Assembly: GCF_003614945.1 (NCBI RefSeq) | Contig: NZ_QYCZ01000001.1 | Coordinates: forward strand, 514,001-578,000 | DNA: 64,000 nt | Origin: Bergeyella cardium | Lineage (GTDB): Bacteria; Bacteroidota; Bacteroidia; Flavobacteriales; Weeksellaceae | Reading direction: 5' to 3' | Part shown: positions 59,982 to 64,000 of the stretch, one piece after another | How the letters are laid out: the number at the start of each line of letters is the position of its first letter | Numbering within the stretch: position 1 is the stretch's first letter | Translations under genes and position numbers: made by a program | The notes under the pieces: model-generated | Database searches by the model: none | Told to the model about the DNA's origin: nothing | Seen by the model: the letters and a program-made list of their open reading frames with translations, nothing else

Positions 59982-60656
59982 TTACAATCGGAATTTTATG
60001 TAGGTGATGAGTTTCCCTTTTGCGGAGAAGAGCTCCTCGTAGTGGGTTTGAATACCCCGAAGGAGAGGGGTATCGGGCTCGTATTCTATCGCTCCATAGA
60101 TGTCGTGATGGGCGGTGAGGATTTCGCAGCCGAGCCCTTGGAGAAGCCCCAAAGTATATCCGTGCAGGAATTCGGAGTCGGTTTTGAGGTGGATTATCCC
60201 ATCTGGTTTCAGGATTTTCTTGTATCGAGAGAGGAAGTCGGGGTGGGTAAGCCTGTGCTTCGTACGCCTGTATTTTATTTGCGGGTCTGGAAAGGTGATC
60301 CAGATTTCATCTACTTCATTTTCCTCGAAGAAGCAGTCGATAAGCTCTATTTGAGTTCTCAGGAAGGCCACATTGTTTATGTTTTCCTGTATTGCTTCTT
60401 TTGCTCCGAACCAGAATCTCGCTCCTTTTATATCTAAGCCGATAAAGTTCTTCTCTGGAAATGCTTTTGCAAGCCCTACGGAGTACTCGCCCTTCCCGCA
60501 ACCGAGCTCTAATACGATAGGATTAGCGTTTTTGAAATGCTCTGCTCTCCATTTTCCTTTGAGGTGGAAGCCGCTGAGTGCTTCGTCTCTTGTGGGTTGT
60601 ATTACATTGGGAAGGGTTTTGTTTTCCGCAAATCTGGCTAATTTATTTTTCCCCAT
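59982..60656 (-). CDS. trmB: tRNA (guanine-N7-)-methyltransferase
   Basis: Methylates G46 of tRNA with S-adenosylmethionine. In the 224-residue protein, IVLELGCGKGEYSVGLA (about 46-62) is the SAM site, GLDIKGARFWFGAKEA contains the acidic ribose contact, and DEIWITFPDPQIKYRRTKHRLTHP is the TrmB signature. It starts 13 nt after the response regulator gene and may share its transcript. Confidence 0.94.
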   Translation of the reverse strand: MGKNKLARFAENKTLPNVIQPTRDEALSGFHLKGKWRAEHFKNANPIVLELGCGKGEYSVGLAKAFPEKNFIGLDIKGARFWFGAKEAIQENINNVAFLRTQIELIDCFFEENEVDEIWITFPDPQIKYRRTKHRLTHPDFLSRYKKILKPDGIIHLKTDSEFLHGYTLGLLQGLGCEILTAHHDIYGAIEYEPDTPLLRGIQTHYEELFSAKGKLITYIKFRL

Positions 60657-60669
60657 ACTGCTTGCTGTA

Positions 60670-61356
60670 TTAATTCTTTACTAAAAGCCTAAAACCTTCG
60701 CCGTGTACATTGATGATTTCTAACCCTTCGTCTGGCCGGAGGTACTTCCTTAGCTTAGCGATGTAGACATCCATACTCCTTGCGGTGAAGTAGTTCTCTT
60801 TCTTCCAGATTTTCCTAAGGGCGAGTTCTCTTGGCATAAAATCATTTCTATGGATGCAGAGGAGCTTGAGGAGTTCGTTTTCTTTTGGGGAGAGTTTGTG
60901 CTCTTCGTCGTGCACTCTGAGGTGCCTCATCATAGAATCGAAGTAGATGTTGCTAAACTTAAACTGTTCCTGCTCTTCTGTTTCTACTGCTGCACTGCGC
61001 TGGAGCATTGCCTTAATCTTGTAGAGGAGGAGCTCGGTGTCAAATGGTTTTGTAATGTAGTCATCGGCTCCTATTTGATAGCCTTTGAGGATATCTTCTC
61101 TCATATTTTTTGCCGTAAGGAAGATGATGGGAGTGGTTTTATCCATTTTCTTGATGTCTTCGGCTAGGGAGAAGCCATCTTTTTTAGGCATCATTACATC
61201 GAAGAGGCAGAGGTCATAGTCCTTTTCGGTAAATTCTTTTAGTCCTTGCTCGCCATCGGTAGCGAGGTTTACATCAAAATCGTTCATCATAAGGTAGTCT
61301 CTTAGCACTACCCCGAAGCTTTGGTCGTCTTCTACTAATAAAATCCTGTTGTTCAT
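60670..61356 (-). CDS. OmpR-type response regulator
   Basis: A 228-residue regulator. The receiver domain (1-118) has acidic pocket residues in LVEDDQ (9-12), the phosphorylated Asp53 in CLFDVMMPKKDG, Thr/Ala81-82 and Lys103 in YITKPFD. The C-terminal winged helix (about 128-228) contains LSPKENELLKLLCIHRND and DVYIAKLRKYLRPDEGLEIINVHGEGFRL. It is the partner of the kinase encoded 39 nt upstream. It resembles RprY of Bacteroidota, but the symbol is not certain. Confidence 0.94.
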   Translation of the reverse strand: MNNRILLVEDDQSFGVVLRDYLMMNDFDVNLATDGEQGLKEFTEKDYDLCLFDVMMPKKDGFSLAEDIKKMDKTTPIIFLTAKNMREDILKGYQIGADDYITKPFDTELLLYKIKAMLQRSAAVETEEQEQFKFSNIYFDSMMRHLRVHDEEHKLSPKENELLKLLCIHRNDFMPRELALRKIWKKENYFTARSMDVYIAKLRKYLRPDEGLEIINVHGEGFRLLVKN

Positions 61357-61395
61357 ATCTATTCTTTTTTGTTTTATACTTATTTCTATTTTGGG

Positions 61396-62940
61396 TTACA
61401 TTGGGAGTTTTACCGTAAAGGTAGAGCCTTTCCCTTTTTGGGATTCTACACTAATTTGCCCTTTGTGCAGTTCTATAATTTTTTTTACATAAGATAGTCC
61501 GAGTCCTTGTCCTTTTACATTGTGGATATTGCCTGTTTCCTCGCGGAAGAATTTCTCAAATATCTTACCTCTGTTCTCAGTTTCCATACCGATGCCTTTA
61601 TCGGAGATTTGAATGACATACCAGCTGCCCTCGTTTCGGGTAGAGATTTTTATCTCTGGCTTCTCGGGGGAGTATTTATTGGCATTATCGAGGAGGTTAA
61701 TAAGCATATTGGAGAAGTGAAATTCATCTATCTTGAAGTGATACTTTGTGGTATTAAAATCTTCTATGAGGGAGCCTCCGCGCTCATCAACTATAAGCCT
61801 GAAAGATTCGGAGATTTTGAGGATAAGCTCTCGTACATTGGTTTCTTTCAGGAAGAGTTTTACTTCATTTCTTTCGAGCTTAGACATATTGAGGACATTC
61901 TCCACCTGCTTTTTCATTCGGAGATTCTCCTGTTTTATAAGTTGTGAGTAATATTTTACCTTGTCTGGATTGGTAGCAATTCTGTCATTTGCCAGTGAAT
62001 CGGTCGCTACGGATATGGTTGCTAATGGAGTCTTAAACTCGTGAGACATATTATTGATAAAATCCGTCTTAATATCCGCTATTTTCTTTTGTCTCATCAT
62101 ATAATTAATGGATACAATGTATATCCCCAGTATGGTGAGAAGCGAGAGGAAGGTTCCCAAAAGCATTGGCAGATTGTCCTTAAACAGAGAGAAGTTTTTC
62201 CTTGGGAAGACTACCGATAGCGTATAGATAGACTTGCCTTGATTATCGGTAAAGAGGATGTGGGAGTAGTTGGTATTAGACTCATTTGCTTTGTAGGATT
62301 TGGTAAAGATATCGGTCATCTTATGGTTTTTATCAAAGATGCTAAACCCAAAGCTGGTATCTACTTTATTTTGTTTAAGCTCCTGAGCGATGATTTTCTG
62401 CACCTGTTCTTTATTTACCCTCTTGCTGATGGGGAGGTTGGTTGCGTTTAGCCTTACGAATTCCTTCATTGCATACTCACCAGTTCCGAGGGCATTGCTC
62501 AGCTCGGAGGTAAGGATTTGAGGTGTGAGTTTATCGGTTTTAATGCCAATAATCCCCTCATCGGTAAAGAGCTTGGTACGCATCAGGCTGTCCCCTTTAT
62601 TAGAAATCGGGATATCCTCTGTTTGAATAATATTTTTGGAGTAGATGATCGTCTTCTTCGTTGCCGAATCTTCGGTTTGCTGTATGGTGGTGAGCGAAGG
62701 CTGCTTGCTGCTGGCAATTACCGTATTTCCAAAGTCTTTATAATCTTCATTGAGGTACTTCTGGACCTCTGCTTCTTCTATTTTCTTTACTGAGCCTTCC
62801 AGTGCGAGGTGTACTTTATTACTGAAATCTTGGTCTAATGCATCATAATACTCCTTGAGCCACTTTATTTGTAAAGTAACGAAGATAATGAGCGATACAG
62901 ACATCAGAAACGATATAATGGGTATAAATCTTTTATTCAT
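61396..62940 (-). CDS. Membrane sensor histidine kinase
   Basis: A 514-residue kinase. Two membrane helices (about 7-24 and 258-279) flank a periplasmic sensor of about 230 residues. The phosphorylated His300 is in FINNMSHEFKTPLATI; N box LLDNANKYSPE, G1 SDKGIGM and G2 GQGLGLSYVKKI complete the ATPase domain. There is no HAMP domain. RprX-like; it pairs with the downstream response regulator. Promoter box at 63034-63041. Confidence 0.94.
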   Translation of the reverse strand: MNKRFIPIISFLMSVSLIIFVTLQIKWLKEYYDALDQDFSNKVHLALEGSVKKIEEAEVQKYLNEDYKDFGNTVIASSKQPSLTTIQQTEDSATKKTIIYSKNIIQTEDIPISNKGDSLMRTKLFTDEGIIGIKTDKLTPQILTSELSNALGTGEYAMKEFVRLNATNLPISKRVNKEQVQKIIAQELKQNKVDTSFGFSIFDKNHKMTDIFTKSYKANESNTNYSHILFTDNQGKSIYTLSVVFPRKNFSLFKDNLPMLLGTFLSLLTILGIYIVSINYMMRQKKIADIKTDFINNMSHEFKTPLATISVATDSLANDRIATNPDKVKYYSQLIKQENLRMKKQVENVLNMSKLERNEVKLFLKETNVRELILKISESFRLIVDERGGSLIEDFNTTKYHFKIDEFHFSNMLINLLDNANKYSPEKPEIKISTRNEGSWYVIQISDKGIGMETENRGKIFEKFFREETGNIHNVKGQGLGLSYVKKIIELHKGQISVESQKGKGSTFTVKLPM

Positions 62941-63033
62941 AACAGGTCATCTACTGTGACTAATAGCTATTCTTCTGTGCTTAAACTCTCGTTTTCGTAT
63001 AAAAATAGAGAGATTTAACACTTATACAACAAA

Positions 63034-63041
63034 CAAAAGTA
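63034..63041 (-). promoter_or_regulatory. -7 promoter box of the two-component operon
   Basis: TACTTTTG on the minus strand, 93 nt before the kinase ATG, so a leader of about 88 nt is expected. Confidence 0.45.
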
Positions 63042-63102
63042 TAAAAAATTATGCCTTTTCTGTTAAAATAGGCTTTTTTAATATAAAATTAACGCTCTTT
63101 GC

Positions 63103-63657
63103 TTACTTCAATCTTTCGGGATTTTGCTTGATAAAGCTTTCCCAACCTGAGTATGATTTCTCCTTTTCTGCATTTCCAGAGTTGAAATAATGGCAGACCG
63201 CCACAGCCAGTCCGTCTGAAGCATCGAGGTATTTGGTGGGGAATTCTTTTAGCTCTAAGAGGTTTTTTAGCATTGCGGCAACCTGCTCTTTACTGGCATT
63301 ACCATTACCCGTAATTGCCATTTTTACCTTCTTGGGAGAGTATTCTGTAATCGGTATATCTCGGTAAAGGCTTGCTGCCATAGCCACCCCCTGTGCCCTC
63401 CCTAATTTGAGCATAGACTGTACATTCTTACCATAAAAAGGAGCTTCCAAAGCCACTTCATCGGGGTGATATTCATTTATAAGAGCAAGGGTTTTCTCGA
63501 AGATATGTTTGAGTTTAGTAGCGTGGTTAGGATACTTTTTGAGGATAAGCTCGTGTATAGAGACCAGCGACATTCTCCCTCCTCGAATGGCAATAATACC
63601 AAAGCCCATCACCGTAGTGCCAGGGTCTATCCCCAAAATGATTTTCTCAGTTTTCAT
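63103..63657 (-). CDS. ruvC: Crossover junction endodeoxyribonuclease RuvC
   Basis: Resolves Holliday junctions as a dimer with RuvAB. The 184-residue protein has the four acidic catalytic residues: Asp11 (LGIDPGTTVMGFG), Glu71 (VALEAPFYGKN), Asp145 and Asp148 (LDASDGLAVAVCH). The -7 box ends 4 nt before the ATG, predicting a leaderless mRNA as for prfB and the flippase gene. Confidence 0.96.
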   Translation of the reverse strand: MKTEKIILGIDPGTTVMGFGIIAIRGGRMSLVSIHELILKKYPNHATKLKHIFEKTLALINEYHPDEVALEAPFYGKNVQSMLKLGRAQGVAMAASLYRDIPITEYSPKKVKMAITGNGNASKEQVAAMLKNLLELKEFPTKYLDASDGLAVAVCHYFNSGNAEKEKSYSGWESFIKQNPERLK

Positions 63658-63661
63658 TTTG

Positions 63662-63669
63662 CAAAAGTA
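63662..63669 (-). promoter_or_regulatory. ruvC -7 promoter box next to the start codon
   Basis: TACTTTTG on the minus strand, then CAAA, then ATG. This is the same layout as prfB. Confidence 0.62.
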
Positions 63670-63751
63670 AGGATTTTGCAGTAGGCTATAGACAGTAAGC
63701 CCAGAGCGTGGAAAGTGATTACTTAAACTAAATGTGAGATATATCTTCTTT

Positions 63752-63790
63752 AAAATCTACGGGCGTCCTGAAAGGACGCCCGTAGATTTT
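63752..63790. terminator. Strong bidirectional terminator after guaB
   Basis: An 18-bp perfect stem AAAATCTACGGGCGTCCT around the loop GAA, ending in T-rich sequence on both strands. It lies 66 nt after the guaB stop. A TAGC-like repeat fills 63815-63855. Confidence 0.85.
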
Positions 63791-63855
63791 TATTATAAAC
63801 TTAATTGCCAATACCTGTTAGCAAAGCCTACTGCTTACTGCCTGTCGCCTAAGGC

Positions 63856-64000
<145 letters not shown>

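Noticed and set aside
59892-60437. Plus-strand 181-codon frame opposite trmB
   Set aside because: It is the mirror of trmB, whose conserved SAM-binding and TrmB motifs are on the minus strand.

Overview
The window reads as a contiguous piece of chromosome from a flavobacterium, most like the Chryseobacterium/Riemerella/Elizabethkingia group (Weeksellaceae). The signs are Bacteroidota promoters (TTG, 17-23 nt, TAnnTTTG) before many genes, few Shine-Dalgarno sequences, a type IX secretion (T9SS) C-terminal sorting domain, a PorV/PorQ-family protein, DUF4876 and DUF6850 outer-membrane proteins, a split transketolase and a long S16 ribosomal protein. Genus cannot be settled from sequence alone. 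I see no rRNA, transposase, integrase, CRISPR array or prophage.

Layout. 1-11.5 kb: the N-terminus of an outer-membrane protein, a lipoprotein, prfB, an HD phosphohydrolase, rpsP-rimM, a J-domain membrane protein, a CopD-like protein, the two transketolase halves, a TolC-type channel, a SprT-like metalloprotein and mannose-1-phosphate guanylyltransferase. 11.6-25 kb: tRNA-Cys, a ferredoxin with its reductase, a DUF3108 protein, a GT2 glycosyltransferase, the DUF4876/DUF6850 surface pair, yqgE, pdxH, an EamA transporter, a PorV2-like protein, LemA and a DUF2207 protein. 25-31 kb: L-serine dehydratase, then a four-gene operon resembling the mycobacterial decaprenyl-phosphate-arabinose pathway (UbiA-like phosphoribosyltransferase, DprE1-like, DprE2-like, HAD phosphatase), then an Lrp-type regulator. 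31-46 kb: tsaD, tamB, a DUF3822 protein, a TonB-receptor-like barrel, a polysaccharide flippase, a quinol-type nitric oxide reductase and malate dehydrogenase. 46-51.3 kb is the accessory part: an operon of glycosyltransferase (frameshifted in a 7-A run), sugar aminotransferase, WbqC-like protein and N-formyltransferase, followed by a DNA-methylase remnant, a small orphan gene and a protein made only of a T9SS sorting domain. 51.4-64 kb: hemB, sucA-sucB, PadR-PspC, tRNA-Arg, trmB, a two-component system, ruvC and the end of guaB.

The most unusual signals are: (1) the DPA-like operon, where conserved catalytic positions align with DprE1 at a constant offset but the drug-reactive cysteine is alanine; (2) intergenic tandem repeats with periods of 21 or 42 bp (two or four DNA turns) whose sequences drift while inverted symmetry is kept, two of them sharing a 27-bp head; (3) at least four genes with the -7 promoter box only 4-5 nt before the ATG, which predicts leaderless mRNAs; (4) the poly-A frameshift in a surface-sugar glycosyltransferase; (5) a dispersed AT-rich repeat of about 75 bp present in two inverted copies.
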